Assembly (NCBI RefSeq): GCF_023150065.1
Contig: NZ_JAKLLN010000001.1
Coordinates: 316,545-380,544 of the forward strand
Direction of reading: 5' to 3'
Length of the DNA stretch: 64,000 nucleotides
Source: Zoogloea sp.
GTDB lineage: Bacteria; Pseudomonadota; Gammaproteobacteria; Burkholderiales; Rhodocyclaceae
Both the position numbers and the translations under genes were made by a program. This document shows positions 36,909 through 45,576 of this stretch, piece by piece; the stretch's first letter is position 1; each line of letters begins with the position of its first letter. The notes under the pieces were generated by a model. The model had not been told where the DNA came from, ran no database searches, and saw nothing but the letters and a program-made list of their open reading frames with translations.

Positions 36909-38867
36909 ATGAACGTAGAAAAAGCCTTTGCCGCCGACGGCCCCCTGGCCGCCTCAATCCCCGGCTTCAACCCGCGCCCCCAGCAGATCGAGATGGCCGA
37001 GCACATTGCCGCCACCCTCAAGGATAACGGCGTGCTGGTGGCCGAGGCCGGCACCGGCACGGGCAAGACCTACGCCTACCTGGTCCCGGCGCTCCTCAAT
37101 GGCGGCAAGGTGATCATCTCCACCGGCACCAAGACGCTCCAGGACCAGCTCTACAACCGGGATCTGCCCACCATCCGCGGGGCCCTCAAGGTGCCGGTGG
37201 GGGTGGCGCTCCTCAAGGGGCGGGCCAACTACGTCTGCCACTACCACCTGGCCCGCAACCTGGTGGACGGGCGCTTCACGACACCGGAAGACGCGGCTCA
37301 CCTGCGTGCCATCGGGCGCTTCATGGAGATCTCCCAGAGCGGAGACAAGGCCGAATGCCCCGAGGTGCCCGAGGACGCCGCGGCCTGGATGTTCGCCACC
37401 TCGTCCCGGGACAACTGCCTGGGCCAGGAATGCCCCAACATCAAGGAGTGCTTTGTGGCCGCCGCCCGGCGGGCCGCCATGGATGCCGACGTGGTGGTGG
37501 TCAATCACCACCTGTTCTTTGCCGACGTGATGCTGCGGGACGAAGGCATGGGCGAGCTGCTGCCCTCCTGCAACGCGGTGATCTTCGACGAGGCCCACCA
37601 GCTGCCCGAAACCGCCAGCCTGTTCTTTGGCGAGAGCGTGTCCACGTCCCAGCTGCTGGAGCTGGCTCGCGACACCCGCTCCGAGACCGTGGCCGCCGCG
37701 CGGGACTGCCTCGACCTGATCGAGGCCACCCGCAAGCTCGAAAAGGCCGCCCGCGATCTGCGCCTCAGCGTGAATGCCGAGAACGCCCGCTTCGGCTTCG
37801 CCCAGCTCGACGACAACAAGCCTTTCCATGACGCGGTGGAGGCCCTGGACGCCGAGCTGGCGGCCTTCTGCACTATCGTCGAGACCCAGGCCGAGCGCTC
37901 CGAAGGCCTCGCCAACTGCCTGCGCCGCACCCAGGAGCTGCAGCAGATCCTGGCTCGCTGGCAGAACCCGGAGGGCACCGACTGGGTGCGCTGGATCGAG
38001 GTCTTCAGCCAGTCCCTGGCCCTGCACGCCACGCCTCTGTCCATCGCCAGCATCTTCAAGCGGCAGATGGACGGCCACCCCCGGGCCTGGATCTTCACCT
38101 CTGCCACCCTCGCGGTAGGGCGCGACTTCGGCCACTACTGCCGCGAGCTGGGCCTGCACTGGGTCGAGCCGCCCATCGACACCGCTGTGTGGGGCAGCCC
38201 CTTCAATTACCCCGAGCAGGCGGTGCTGTACGCACCCCAGAACATGCCGGAGCCCAACAGCCCCGAGTACCCGGACGCCGTGGCCGAGGTTGCGTTTCCG
38301 CTGATCCGCGCCGCCCAGGGGCGTGCCTTCGTGCTGTGCACCTCACTCCGGGCCATGCGTCGTATCCACGAGGTCATCGCCGACAAGCTCGAACGGGAGA
38401 AGCTCAAGCTCCCGCTGCTCATCCAGGGCGAAGGCTCCCGCACCGAGCTGCTCGACCGCTTCCGCCGTCTCGGCAACGCCATCCTGGTGGCCAGCCAGAG
38501 CTTCTGGGAAGGGGTGGATGTGCCCGGCGATGCGCTGTCGGTGGTGGTCATCGACAAGCTGCCCTTCGCTCCACCCGATGATCCGGTGCTGGCCGCACGC
38601 ATCGAACACATGCAGAAGTCCGGCCGCAGCCCCTTCATGGAATACCAGCTGCCCCGCGCCGTCATCAACGTTAAACAGGGGGCTGGCCGCCTGATCCGCA
38701 CCGAGCGGGACAAGGGCGTGCTCGCCATCTGCGATCCCCGCATGCTCACCAAACCCTATGGCAAGCGCGTCTGGCAGAGCCTGCCGCCCATGCGCCGGAG
38801 CAAGGTGGAGGCCGAAGTGGTGGCCTTCCTTGAGCAGCTCCCCCCACCGGCCGGGAAGGGCGACTGA
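36909..38867 (+). CDS. DinG/YoaA-type ATP-dependent DNA helicase
   Basis: XPD-like superfamily 2 helicase of 652 residues. Motif I EAGTGTGKTYAYLVPAL, motif Ia ISTGTKTLQDQL, motif II IFDEAHQLPE and motif VI QGAGRLIRTERDKG are clear. Four cysteines for a [4Fe-4S] cluster fall between motifs I and II (YVCHYH, DNCLGQECPNIKECF). It lacks the N-terminal exonuclease of Firmicutes DinG; length and layout fit YoaA. Likely role is replication-fork or R-loop repair. Start ATG 36909-36911, 22 bp after the secretin-like gene. Confidence 0.92.
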   Translation: MNVEKAFAADGPLAASIPGFNPRPQQIEMAEHIAATLKDNGVLVAEAGTGTGKTYAYLVPALLNGGKVIISTGTKTLQDQLYNRDLPTIRGALKVPVGVALLKGRANYVCHYHLARNLVDGRFTTPEDAAHLRAIGRFMEISQSGDKAECPEVPEDAAAWMFATSSRDNCLGQECPNIKECFVAAARRAAMDADVVVVNHHLFFADVMLRDEGMGELLPSCNAVIFDEAHQLPETASLFFGESVSTSQLLELARDTRSETVAAARDCLDLIEATRKLEKAARDLRLSVNAENARFGFAQLDDNKPFHDAVEALDAELAAFCTIVETQAERSEGLANCLRRTQELQQILARWQNPEGTDWVRWIEVFSQSLALHATPLSIASIFKRQMDGHPRAWIFTSATLAVGRDFGHYCRELGLHWVEPPIDTAVWGSPFNYPEQAVLYAPQNMPEPNSPEYPDAVAEVAFPLIRAAQGRAFVLCTSLRAMRRIHEVIADKLEREKLKLPLLIQGEGSRTELLDRFRRLGNAILVASQSFWEGVDVPGDALSVVVIDKLPFAPPDDPVLAARIEHMQKSGRSPFMEYQLPRAVINVKQGAGRLIRTERDKGVLAICDPRMLTKPYGKRVWQSLPPMRRSKVEAEVVAFLEQLPPPAGKGD

Positions 38868-38901
38868 AGTCCGCCCTCCGCGAGCCGGAGCGCGCGCCTT
38901 T

Positions 38902-38950
38902 CGTGGGGGCGAACTCGTTCGACCTCGCACCCCCGATCACCGGCAGGCCT
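38902..38950. repeat. REP-like palindromic element, copy A
   Basis: The stretch CGTGGGGGCGAACTCG-TTCGACC followed by GATCACCGGCAGGCCT closely matches copy B at 58231-58319. It contains the hairpin CGAAC-TC-GTTCG flanked by GGGGG and CCCCC runs. It lies in the 152-bp gap after the helicase gene; the right arm seen in copy B is not preserved. Confidence 0.6.
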
Positions 38951-39019
38951 TGACCCACGTTCAGGTCCGCGGGGCGCCGGCTTGCTAGAATTCATCGCAT
39001 CTGGTCCAGAGATCCTCCC

Positions 39020-40378
39020 GTGCCCGCCAAGACTCCCGCCCTGTCCCTTGATGCCCTTGCCCGGCTCGCCAGCGCCCTCACTTCCGGCTCTTGCGCGGAT
39101 ACGGCCGAGGCGCTCAACGCGGGCTGCCAGTGCGTGTCCCTCGATCGCCAGGTGCTGCTCGACGCCCTGGCCCGTGACCCCCGGGACGGCGCCCTTCAGG
39201 CCCTGCTGGCCGAGTCCCGCCCCCATCTGTTTGCCGACTCCATGGCCTTTGTATCGGCGGCACACGTGGACGCCATGGCCCGCATCGTCGCAGCCATCGA
39301 ACGCGTCGTGGCGCTGCCGGCCTGGCAGGACGCGGTGCTGGCCTGGGCACCTTCTGCAGCCCGCCGGCCGGCCCGCGCAGCGGGTGTCTTCCTGGGCTAC
39401 GACTTTCACCTGGGGGATGACGGCCCGCGCCTCATCGAGATCAATACCAACGCGGGTGGCGGTTTGCTCAACGCCATTCTCGGGCGGGCCCAGCGGGCGT
39501 GTTGCCCCGAAGTGGCAGGGGTGATGGCCGCGGCGCCGGAGCCCTATGCCGACCTGGAAAGCGCCTTTGTCGAGATGTTCCGCAGCGAATGGCGGCTGGA
39601 GCGGGGCGAGCAGGCCCTGCGCAGTATCGCCATCGTCGATGAAGCCCCCCAGGGCCAGTACCTGCTGCCCGAGTTCCTGCTCTTCCAGCGCCTCTTCGAG
39701 CGCCACGGCATCGCTGCCCGCATCTGTGATCCGGCTGAGCTTGTCCATGGGGATGCCGGCCTGACCCTGCATGGCGAGCCTGTGGACCTGGTGTACAACC
39801 GCCTCACCGATTTCTCGTTCGATGCGCCGGCCAGCGCCGCCCTGCGCGCGGCCTGGATGGCCGGCACTGCGGTGATCACTCCCCACCCCCGGGCCCATGC
39901 TCTTTATGCCGACAAGCGCAACCTCATCCTGCTCTCCGACGCCGATGCCCTGCGTCGCCTCGGGGCCGATGAGGCCACCATCGCCACCCTGCTGCAGGGG
40001 GTGCCCCGCACGGAGGCGGTCGATGCCGGCCGTGCCGACGAGTTTTGGTCCCGCCGCCGGCAGCTCTTCTTCAAGCCGACTGCGGGCTTCGGCAGCCGGG
40101 GTACCTACCGGGGTGACAAGCTGACCCGCCGGGTGTTCGCCGAGATCCTCGCCGGCGATTACATTGCCCAGACCCTGGTGCCGCCCTCGGAGCGCCGCCT
40201 GGAGGTGGAGGGCGCCCCGGTGGATCTCAAGATGGACCTGCGCAACTATGTCTACCAAGGCCAGGTCCAACTGGTCACCGCGCGCCTCTACCAGGGCCAG
40301 ACCACCAACTTCCGCACTCCCGGTGGCGGTTTTGCGCCAGTCCTGGCCGTACCCTGCGGTGCGGCGGGTAGTGACTGA
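39020..40378 (+). CDS. ATP-grasp-like protein of unknown function, GTG start
   Basis: A 452-residue cytoplasmic protein, not recognised as a named enzyme. It carries ATP-grasp-like blocks: LIEINTNAGGGLLN at 138-151, DLVYNR near 256-261, a Lys-rich ADKRNLIL at 297-304, a Lys plus Gly-rich loop FFKPTAGFGSRGTYRGDK at 350-367, and the metal-site-like DLRNYVYQG at 406-414 with TTNFRTPGGGF at 428-438. The Glu-Ile-Asn block lying before the Lys/Gly loop suggests a permuted or two-part fold, as in glutathionylspermidine-synthase-like proteins. Start is GTG 39020-39022; an internal start is possible. A small ABM-fold gene follows after 39 bp. An amide or peptide ligase role is a guess. Confidence 0.7.
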   Translation: MPAKTPALSLDALARLASALTSGSCADTAEALNAGCQCVSLDRQVLLDALARDPRDGALQALLAESRPHLFADSMAFVSAAHVDAMARIVAAIERVVALPAWQDAVLAWAPSAARRPARAAGVFLGYDFHLGDDGPRLIEINTNAGGGLLNAILGRAQRACCPEVAGVMAAAPEPYADLESAFVEMFRSEWRLERGEQALRSIAIVDEAPQGQYLLPEFLLFQRLFERHGIAARICDPAELVHGDAGLTLHGEPVDLVYNRLTDFSFDAPASAALRAAWMAGTAVITPHPRAHALYADKRNLILLSDADALRRLGADEATIATLLQGVPRTEAVDAGRADEFWSRRRQLFFKPTAGFGSRGTYRGDKLTRRVFAEILAGDYIAQTLVPPSERRLEVEGAPVDLKMDLRNYVYQGQVQLVTARLYQGQTTNFRTPGGGFAPVLAVPCGAAGSD

Positions 40379-40417
40379 ACCGCCTGTCTCTTCCATCCCC
40401 CATTTCGGAGTCCCTTC

Positions 40418-40705
40418 ATGCCCCTCAGCGTAGTCGCCACCATCACCGCCAAGCCCGAGTTCCGCACCGACGTCCGCCAGGCCCTCGACCAGATCATCCC
40501 GCCCAGCCGCGCCGAGGCCGCCTGCCTGCACTACGAGCTGCATATCACCCGGGACAAGCCCGACAGTTTCGTGATGATCGAACGCTGGGAGGACGACGCT
40601 GCCCTGGAGCGTCACATGGCCACGCCGCACTTCGCGGCACTGGTAGCCGCCATCGACGGCAAGGTGACGGGCGTGGACATCGTGCGTCTGGACCCTGTGG
40701 CCTGA
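40418..40705 (+). CDS. Small antibiotic-biosynthesis-monooxygenase (ABM) fold protein
   Basis: A 95-residue ferredoxin-like dimeric alpha+beta-barrel protein of the ABM / YgiN type. Motifs are VVATITAKPEFRTDVRQAL at the start, CLHYELHITRDKPDSFVMIERWED in the middle and HMATPHFAALVAAI near the end. YgiN-like members are quinol monooxygenases, but many have no known role. It lies 39 bp after the ATP-grasp-like gene and may be cotranscribed. Confidence 0.85.
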   Translation: MPLSVVATITAKPEFRTDVRQALDQIIPPSRAEAACLHYELHITRDKPDSFVMIERWEDDAALERHMATPHFAALVAAIDGKVTGVDIVRLDPVA

Positions 40706-40713
40706 GGGTTGGT

Positions 40714-40755
40714 GCTCAGCGCGGATCTTCCCGTGGGGTCGATAATGCGCTGAGC
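40714..40755. other. Inverted repeat between convergent genes
   Basis: Perfect 9-bp arms GCTCAGCGC (40714-40722) and GCGCTGAGC (40747-40755) separated by 24 bp, between the ABM gene and the convergent exporter gene. No T-run; a weak bidirectional transcription end is possible. Confidence 0.4.
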
Positions 40756-40766
40756 CGGTCCTCCGT

Positions 40767-41081
40767 TCAGGACAGCAGCTTGAGCCCGGCGATGCCGGCC
40801 ACAATCAGGCCCACGCAGATCAGCCGGCCGAGGGTGGCGGGCTCGCCGAACAGGATGATTCCCAGGATCACGGTGCCTGCCGCGCCGATGCCGGTCCAGA
40901 TGGCGTAAGCCGTGCCGACGGGTAATGTGCGGAGCGCACTGGCGAGCAGGAGCAGACTGACGAGCATCGACGACAAAGTCGCCACCGAGGGCCAGAGCCT
41001 CGTGAATCCGTCCGTGTATTTGAGCCCGATGGCCCAGCCGATTTCCAGCAGGCCAGCAAGAAGAAGAGTAAACCAAGCCAT
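40767..41081 (-). CDS. Small multidrug resistance family guanidinium exporter (Gdx/SugE type)
   Basis: Inner-membrane proton antiporter subunit of 104 residues with four helices, working as a dual-topology dimer. The SMR central Glu is at position 13 ([16 protein letters not shown]), and the [14 protein letters not shown] block is the Gdx/SugE rather than EmrE signature. [21 protein letters not shown] follows in helix 3. Gdx proteins export guanidinium. A guanidine-II riboswitch stands immediately upstream, which strongly supports this substrate. Start ATG 41079-41081, with AGAGGTG as ribosome site. Confidence 0.93.
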   Translation of the reverse strand: MAWFTLLLAGLLEIGWAIGLKYTDGFTRLWPSVATLSSMLVSLLLLASALRTLPVGTAYAIWTGIGAAGTVILGIILFGEPATLGRLICVGLIVAGIAGLKLLS

Positions 41082-41100
41082 GACGCACCTCTGCATTGGG

Positions 41101-41151
41101 GGGTAGGGTCGTCCCAACCAGATTGAGTCTGGCGTGGGGTCGTCCCCACGC
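41101..41151 (-). promoter_or_regulatory. Guanidine-II (mini-ykkC) riboswitch
   Basis: On the minus strand two hairpins each cap a GC stem with the loop ACGA: GCGTGGGG-ACGA-CCCCACGC (41132-41151) and GGTTGGG-ACGA-CCCTACC (41102-41119; one T-T mismatch), about 12 nt apart and 20 nt before the exporter start. Paired ACGR tetraloops of this kind are the defining feature of the mini-ykkC/guanidine-II class, which raises expression of guanidine exporters when guanidinium binds. The second hairpin lies close to the ribosome site, so control is probably translational. Confidence 0.9.
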
Positions 41152-41319
41152 AATGGCTGCGCCGATTCTATCGATGCCCGCCGTGAGCGGCAAGGTCTGC
41201 TTTGCCCATGTCGCATTGCCTCCCGGGTTGTTTGCGCAGGCTTGCTACCTGAGCTTCCCCGTCTTGCTACAATCCCGCGCCTGTCTGCCCGACCTCTTAG
41301 CGCCCGGAGGCGCACGCCA

Positions 41320-41814
41320 ATGAAAGTCTTCGGCTTCGCCGGCTGGTCCGGCTCCGGCAAGACCACGCTGATCGAGCGAGTCATTCCCGAGATCACTGCC
41401 CGCGGTCTGCGGGTATCGGTGATCAAGCATGCCCACCATGGTTTCGACGTGGACAAGCCGGGCAAGGATTCCTGGCGGCACCGTGAGGCGGGGGCGGGGG
41501 AGATCCTGCTGGTGTCCGACGAGCGCTGGGTGCTGATGCATGAAATGCGCGGGGCGCCCGAGCCCGATCTGGCGGCGCAGCTGGCCATCCTGTCGCCCTG
41601 CGATCTGGTGCTGGTGGAGGGTTTCAAGGACGTGCCCATCCCCAAGATCGAGATCCACCGCCCGGCCCATGGCAAGGCGCTGCTCTACCCCGACAACCCG
41701 GCCATTGTGGCGATTGCCACGGACGCGGATCTATCCGCTCCCTTGCCCTGTCTCAACCTCAATGATCCGGCCGCCGTGGCGGCTTTCATCCTCACTCATC
41801 AAGGGCTTTCATGA
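41320..41814 (+). CDS. mobB: Molybdopterin-guanine dinucleotide biosynthesis adaptor MobB
   Basis: GTP-binding accessory protein of molybdenum-cofactor maturation, 164 residues. P-loop [14 protein letters not shown] at 8-21, [23 protein letters not shown] and [20 protein letters not shown] are standard MobB motifs. ATG 41320-41322 follows CGGAGG. It overlaps moeA by 4 bp. The gap to the divergent exporter (41152-41319) must hold two promoters; none is convincing by eye. Confidence 0.95.
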   Translation: MKVFGFAGWSGSGKTTLIERVIPEITARGLRVSVIKHAHHGFDVDKPGKDSWRHREAGAGEILLVSDERWVLMHEMRGAPEPDLAAQLAILSPCDLVLVEGFKDVPIPKIEIHRPAHGKALLYPDNPAIVAIATDADLSAPLPCLNLNDPAAVAAFILTHQGLS

Positions 41815-43034
41815 ATTCTTCCCTGCGTCCTTTCGACGAGGTGCGTGCGGCGCTGCTGGCGGCCGCCGAGCCGCTTACCGACATCGAGCAGGTGCCCACC
41901 GCCGAGGCCCTGGGTCGGGTGCTGGCCCGGGCCCAGGTGTCCGGCCTGCAGGTGCCGCCCCTGGATAACTCCTCGATGGATGGCTACGCCGTATGCACGG
42001 CCGATGTGGCGGCCCCGGGCACGCGTTTGCGGGTGGGGCAGCGCATTCCTGCTGGCAGTGTCGGCCATACCCTTGAGCGGGGTACGGCGGCGCGCATCTT
42101 CACCGGTGCGCCGGTTCCCCATGGGGCGGATGCGGTGGTGATGCAGGAGTCGTGCGCGGTGGATGGCGGGGATGTGCTCATCAATCACGTACCTCGGGTG
42201 GGGGAGTGGATCCGCCGGGCAGGCGAGGACATCGCCCTCGGTTCCACCGTGCTGGCCGCCGGGGTGCGCCTCAAGCCGCAGATGCTGGGCCTCGCCGCGT
42301 CGGTGGGCTGCGCCGCGCTGCCGGTGTTCCGGCGCCTGCGGGTGGCCCTGTTTTCCACCGGCGACGAGCTGGTGATGCCCGGCGAGCCCCTGCCGCCGGG
42401 GGCCATCTACAACTCCAACCGCTACGTGTTGCGGGGCCTGCTGGAGGCCCTGGGCTGCCAGGTGTGCGACCTGGGCATCGTGCCCGACAGCCTGGAGGCC
42501 ACCCGGGCGGCCCTGCGCATTGCGGCGGCCGGCAACGATCTGATCGTCACCAGCGGTGGCGTGTCCATGGGTGAGGAGGACCACATCAAGCCGGCGGTCA
42601 GCGCCGAAGGGCGCCTCGATTCCTGGCTGGTGGCCATGAAGCCCGGCAAGCCGGTGGCCTTCGGGCGGGTCAATGATCCGGCCGGCGGGCCCGGAGCCGC
42701 CTTCATCGGTCTGCCCGGCAACCCGGTGTCCAGCTTCGTCACCTTCATTCTGCTGGTGCGGCCTTTCGTACTGCGTGCCCAGGGCGTCGTGAGTTGCCTG
42801 CCGAAGGCCATTCCCCTGACCGCCGCCTTCGACTGGCCCCGGCCCGACCGGCGCCGGGAGTTCCTGCGGGCGCGGATTGCCGACGATGGCCGGGTGGTGC
42901 TGTTTCCCAATCAGGGGCCTGGGGTGCTCACCTCCACGGTGTGGGCCGACGGGGTCATCGATAATCCACCCGGGCAGGCCATCGTGGCCGGCGACCGGGT
43001 GTCCTTCATTCCTTATTCCGAGCTGTTGTCATGA
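41811..43034 (+). CDS. moeA: Molybdopterin molybdenumtransferase
   Basis: Inserts molybdate into adenylylated molybdopterin, 407 residues. Motifs: PPLDNSSMDGYAV, IFTGAPVPHGADAVVMQE, the MPT-binding VFSTGDEL (LFSTGDELVMPGEPLPPGAIYNSN), VTSGGVSMGEEDHIK and GLPGNPVSSFVTF. Coupled on both sides: 4-bp overlap with mobB and 4-bp overlap with moaD. Confidence 0.97.
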   Translation: MNSSLRPFDEVRAALLAAAEPLTDIEQVPTAEALGRVLARAQVSGLQVPPLDNSSMDGYAVCTADVAAPGTRLRVGQRIPAGSVGHTLERGTAARIFTGAPVPHGADAVVMQESCAVDGGDVLINHVPRVGEWIRRAGEDIALGSTVLAAGVRLKPQMLGLAASVGCAALPVFRRLRVALFSTGDELVMPGEPLPPGAIYNSNRYVLRGLLEALGCQVCDLGIVPDSLEATRAALRIAAAGNDLIVTSGGVSMGEEDHIKPAVSAEGRLDSWLVAMKPGKPVAFGRVNDPAGGPGAAFIGLPGNPVSSFVTFILLVRPFVLRAQGVVSCLPKAIPLTAAFDWPRPDRRREFLRARIADDGRVVLFPNQGPGVLTSTVWADGVIDNPPGQAIVAGDRVSFIPYSELLS

Positions 43035-43285
43035 GCGTCAAAGTCCTTTATTTCGCCAGCCTGCGGGAAACCCTGGGCTATTCCCACGAAACCCTGACCC
43101 TGCCCGAGTCTGTCTCCACCATTGGCGCCCTGCGGGGCCACCTGGCCCGGCGCGGTGGTGCCTGGGAGGCCCTGGGCGAGGGGCGCAACGTGCGTGCGGC
43201 GATCAACCAGGAGATGGTCGGGCCCGAGTCGGCGCTGGCCGACCGGGACGAGATCGCGTTTTTCCCCCCCGTGACCGGAGGTTGA
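43031..43285 (+). CDS. moaD: Molybdopterin synthase sulfur-carrier subunit
   Basis: Ubiquitin-like small subunit of molybdopterin synthase, 84 residues, ending in the Gly-Gly tail (PPVTGG) that is thiocarboxylated. VLYFASLRETLGYSHE is the usual N-terminus. ATG overlaps the moeA stop; the moaE start follows its stop by 2 bp. Confidence 0.95.
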   Translation: MSVKVLYFASLRETLGYSHETLTLPESVSTIGALRGHLARRGGAWEALGEGRNVRAAINQEMVGPESALADRDEIAFFPPVTGG

Positions 43286-43287
43286 AG

Positions 43288-43749
43288 ATGAGTGTCAGTG
43301 TCCAGGAAGCCGATTTCGATGTGGGGGCCGAGACGGCGGCCCTGTCCGCCGGGCGCCTGGACGTGGGGGCCGTGGCCACCTTCGTCGGCCTGGTGCGCGC
43401 CGACAAGCTGAGCGGGGAGGGGAGCGAGGTGTCGGCGATGACCCTCGAGCACTACCCCGGCATGACCGAGAAATCCCTCGAGGCCATCGTTGCCGAGGCC
43501 GGCGGACGCTGGCAGCTCCAGGGCGTCCGTGTGATCCACCGTTTCGGCCGTCTGCTGCCGGGGGATCGGATCGTCTTTGTCGGCGTGGCCAGCGCCCATC
43601 GGGGCGACGCCTTTGCCGCCTGCGAGTTCATCATGGACTACCTCAAGACCCGCGCGCCCTTCTGGAAGAAGGAAGACACCCCGGAAGGCGGGCGCTGGGT
43701 GGATGCCCGCGAGGCCGATGATTCGGCCGCTGCCCGCTGGTCGGATTAA
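43288..43749 (+). CDS. moaE: Molybdopterin synthase catalytic subunit
   Basis: Large subunit turning cPMP into molybdopterin, 153 residues. Motifs GAVATFVGLVRADK, LEHYPGMTEKSLEAI, HRFGRLLPGDRIVFVGVASAHRGDAFAACEF and the catalytic-Lys segment APFWKKEDTPEGGRWVDA are present. A plus-strand frame extends upstream through moaD, but ATG 43288-43290 gives the normal length. Last gene of the mobB-moeA-moaD-moaE operon. Confidence 0.96.
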   Translation: MSVSVQEADFDVGAETAALSAGRLDVGAVATFVGLVRADKLSGEGSEVSAMTLEHYPGMTEKSLEAIVAEAGGRWQLQGVRVIHRFGRLLPGDRIVFVGVASAHRGDAFAACEFIMDYLKTRAPFWKKEDTPEGGRWVDAREADDSAAARWSD

Positions 43750-43761
43750 GCTTTGGTCAGG

Positions 43762-43793
43762 CGGGCCTGCCCGGGTGTCCCGGCAGGCCCGTT
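43762..43793. terminator. GC hairpin between convergent moaE and arsA
   Basis: A perfect 10-bp stem CGGGCCTGCC / GGCAGGCCCG with a small inner stem, 12 bp after moaE and 20 bp from the arsA stop. Only TT follows on the plus strand, so efficiency is uncertain. Confidence 0.55.
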
Positions 43794-43813
43794 CAATACC
43801 TCTCCCCCGAGCT

Positions 43814-45565
43814 TCACCGACGAGTGAGCTGTGCCAGACCGGCCTCTCCGGCCGGGGTTTCAGCCAGCCAGGGAATCAGGGCGCACTGCCGTGACAGCGC
43901 ATCCGCCACGCGACGGATGAAGGGTATTTCGTACTCACCCCGCTGGGCCAGCAACGGGTCCTGGGTGCCGCTGGCAAGCAGAGACTGGTTGATGACCCAG
44001 GCGCAGGGCGTGATGCCGGCCCGGCCCAGATCGCCCTGCAGGCGCTCGGCTTCATGCACCGGCGTGGCCTCCGGCAGGGTCACGATCACCACCCGGGTGT
44101 AGTCCGGGTCGCGCAGGCGCGGCAGCAACTGGCGGACAAACTCGGGCATGTCGCCCTGGGCCCGGGTGACTTCCCGGTGATACGCCTCGGCGGCATCCAG
44201 GAGCAGGATGGTGTGGCCGGTGGGCGCCGTATCCAGCACCACGAAGCCCTCCTTGCCCTCATCGACGGTGCGGGCGAAGGCCCGGAACACGGCGATCTCC
44301 TCGGTGCACGGGGAACGCAGGTCTTCCTCCAGCATGGCACGGCCGCTGACGTCCAGCTGCTTGCCGGCCTTTTCCAGCACGTCGCGGGTGTATTGGGCCA
44401 CTTCCCGGGCGGGGTCGATGCGGGTGACCGTCAGGCCGGGGATGTTGCCGTCGATGGTGCTGGCCACATGGGAGGCCGGATCGGTGGTCGATAGCACGAC
44501 CTTGTAGCCCTGCCGCGCCAGGGCGACGGCAATGGCTGCGGCGACGGTCGTCTTGCCGACACCGCCCTTACCCATGGTCATGATGACGCCGTGCCCGCTG
44601 CGGGCAAAGGCATCGACCAGCCCGGCCAGGCCTGGTGGCAGGGGGGTACCGGCCGTGCCGGGTGTCGTCGGCAGTGCCGCTGTCTCGGGGTGCGCCATCA
44701 GGCGCAGGGCGTCGAGACCGACGGTTCCGCGAGGCAGGAAGGGGATCGTGGTGCCAGGCAGTTCGGCGAGACTCGCCGGCATTTCAGCCAGTGCGGTGCT
44801 CGCCCGCCGCGACATCGCCACCGCCACGGCGTCGTCCTGGCGGTCGGTGCTGAAGAGACCGTTGATGGCCAGCAGCTGGTTGGAGATACCGAGCTCGGCC
44901 AGTTCGCCCCGGGTCCGGTTGGCTTCTCGCAGCGCGGCAGCCTCCGGCCGGCTGACCAGGATGACCGTCGTTTCGGCGGCATTCGCGAGGCGAGCCACCG
45001 TCGCCGCATAGAGCGCCTTCTGCTTTTCCAGGCCCGCCAGGGGGCCCAGGCACGAGGCGCCGCCAGTTGACGAAGTGATGAACTCCGTCCATGCCGAGGG
45101 CAGGGTGAGCAGGCGCAGGGTATGGCCGGTGGGGGCGGTATCGAAGATGACGTGGTCGAAGTCGGCCGTTGCCGTCGGGTCGCCGAGCAGCTTGGAGAAC
45201 TCGTCGAAGGCGGCGATCTCCACCGTGCAGGCCCCGGAGAACTGCTCTTCCATGCTCTGGATGGCCGCCGCCGGCAAGACGCCGCGATACGGCGCCACCA
45301 TGCGCTCCCGGTAGGCGTGCGCCGCGGCTTCAGGGTCGATGTTCAGCGCGAACAGGCCCGGTGCGCCAGGAATGGCAGTCGGCGTCTGGCTCAGGCCGAC
45401 ACCCAGCACTTCGTCCAGGTTCGACGCCGGGTCGGTGCTGACGATGAGTACCTTCCTGCCGGCATCGGCCATGGCCAGGCCGGTGGCGCAGGACAGTGAT
45501 GTCTTGCCGACGCCGCCCTTGCCGGTGAAGAACAGGTAGCGGGTCTGCGTATCGGGGAGTGCCAT
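43814..45565 (-). CDS. arsA: Arsenite pump-driving ATPase ArsA (tandem)
   Basis: Cytoplasmic ATPase of 583 residues that energises the arsenite efflux carrier. It has two homologous halves, each with a P-loop: GKGGVGKTSLSC near 15-26 and GKGGVGKTTVAA near 330-340, and each with the DTAPTGHTLRLL / DTAPTGHTILLL signature. The three metalloid-binding cysteines of the family are recognisable in FSGACTVEIAAF, GASCLGPL and SPCTEEIAVF, so As(III) activation should be intact. Starts 11 bp after arsD; last gene of the ars operon. Confidence 0.95.
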   Translation of the reverse strand: MALPDTQTRYLFFTGKGGVGKTSLSCATGLAMADAGRKVLIVSTDPASNLDEVLGVGLSQTPTAIPGAPGLFALNIDPEAAAHAYRERMVAPYRGVLPAAAIQSMEEQFSGACTVEIAAFDEFSKLLGDPTATADFDHVIFDTAPTGHTLRLLTLPSAWTEFITSSTGGASCLGPLAGLEKQKALYAATVARLANAAETTVILVSRPEAAALREANRTRGELAELGISNQLLAINGLFSTDRQDDAVAVAMSRRASTALAEMPASLAELPGTTIPFLPRGTVGLDALRLMAHPETAALPTTPGTAGTPLPPGLAGLVDAFARSGHGVIMTMGKGGVGKTTVAAAIAVALARQGYKVVLSTTDPASHVASTIDGNIPGLTVTRIDPAREVAQYTRDVLEKAGKQLDVSGRAMLEEDLRSPCTEEIAVFRAFARTVDEGKEGFVVLDTAPTGHTILLLDAAEAYHREVTRAQGDMPEFVRQLLPRLRDPDYTRVVIVTLPEATPVHEAERLQGDLGRAGITPCAWVINQSLLASGTQDPLLAQRGEYEIPFIRRVADALSRQCALIPWLAETPAGEAGLAQLTRR

Positions 45566-45576
45566 CGTCGTCGCCC

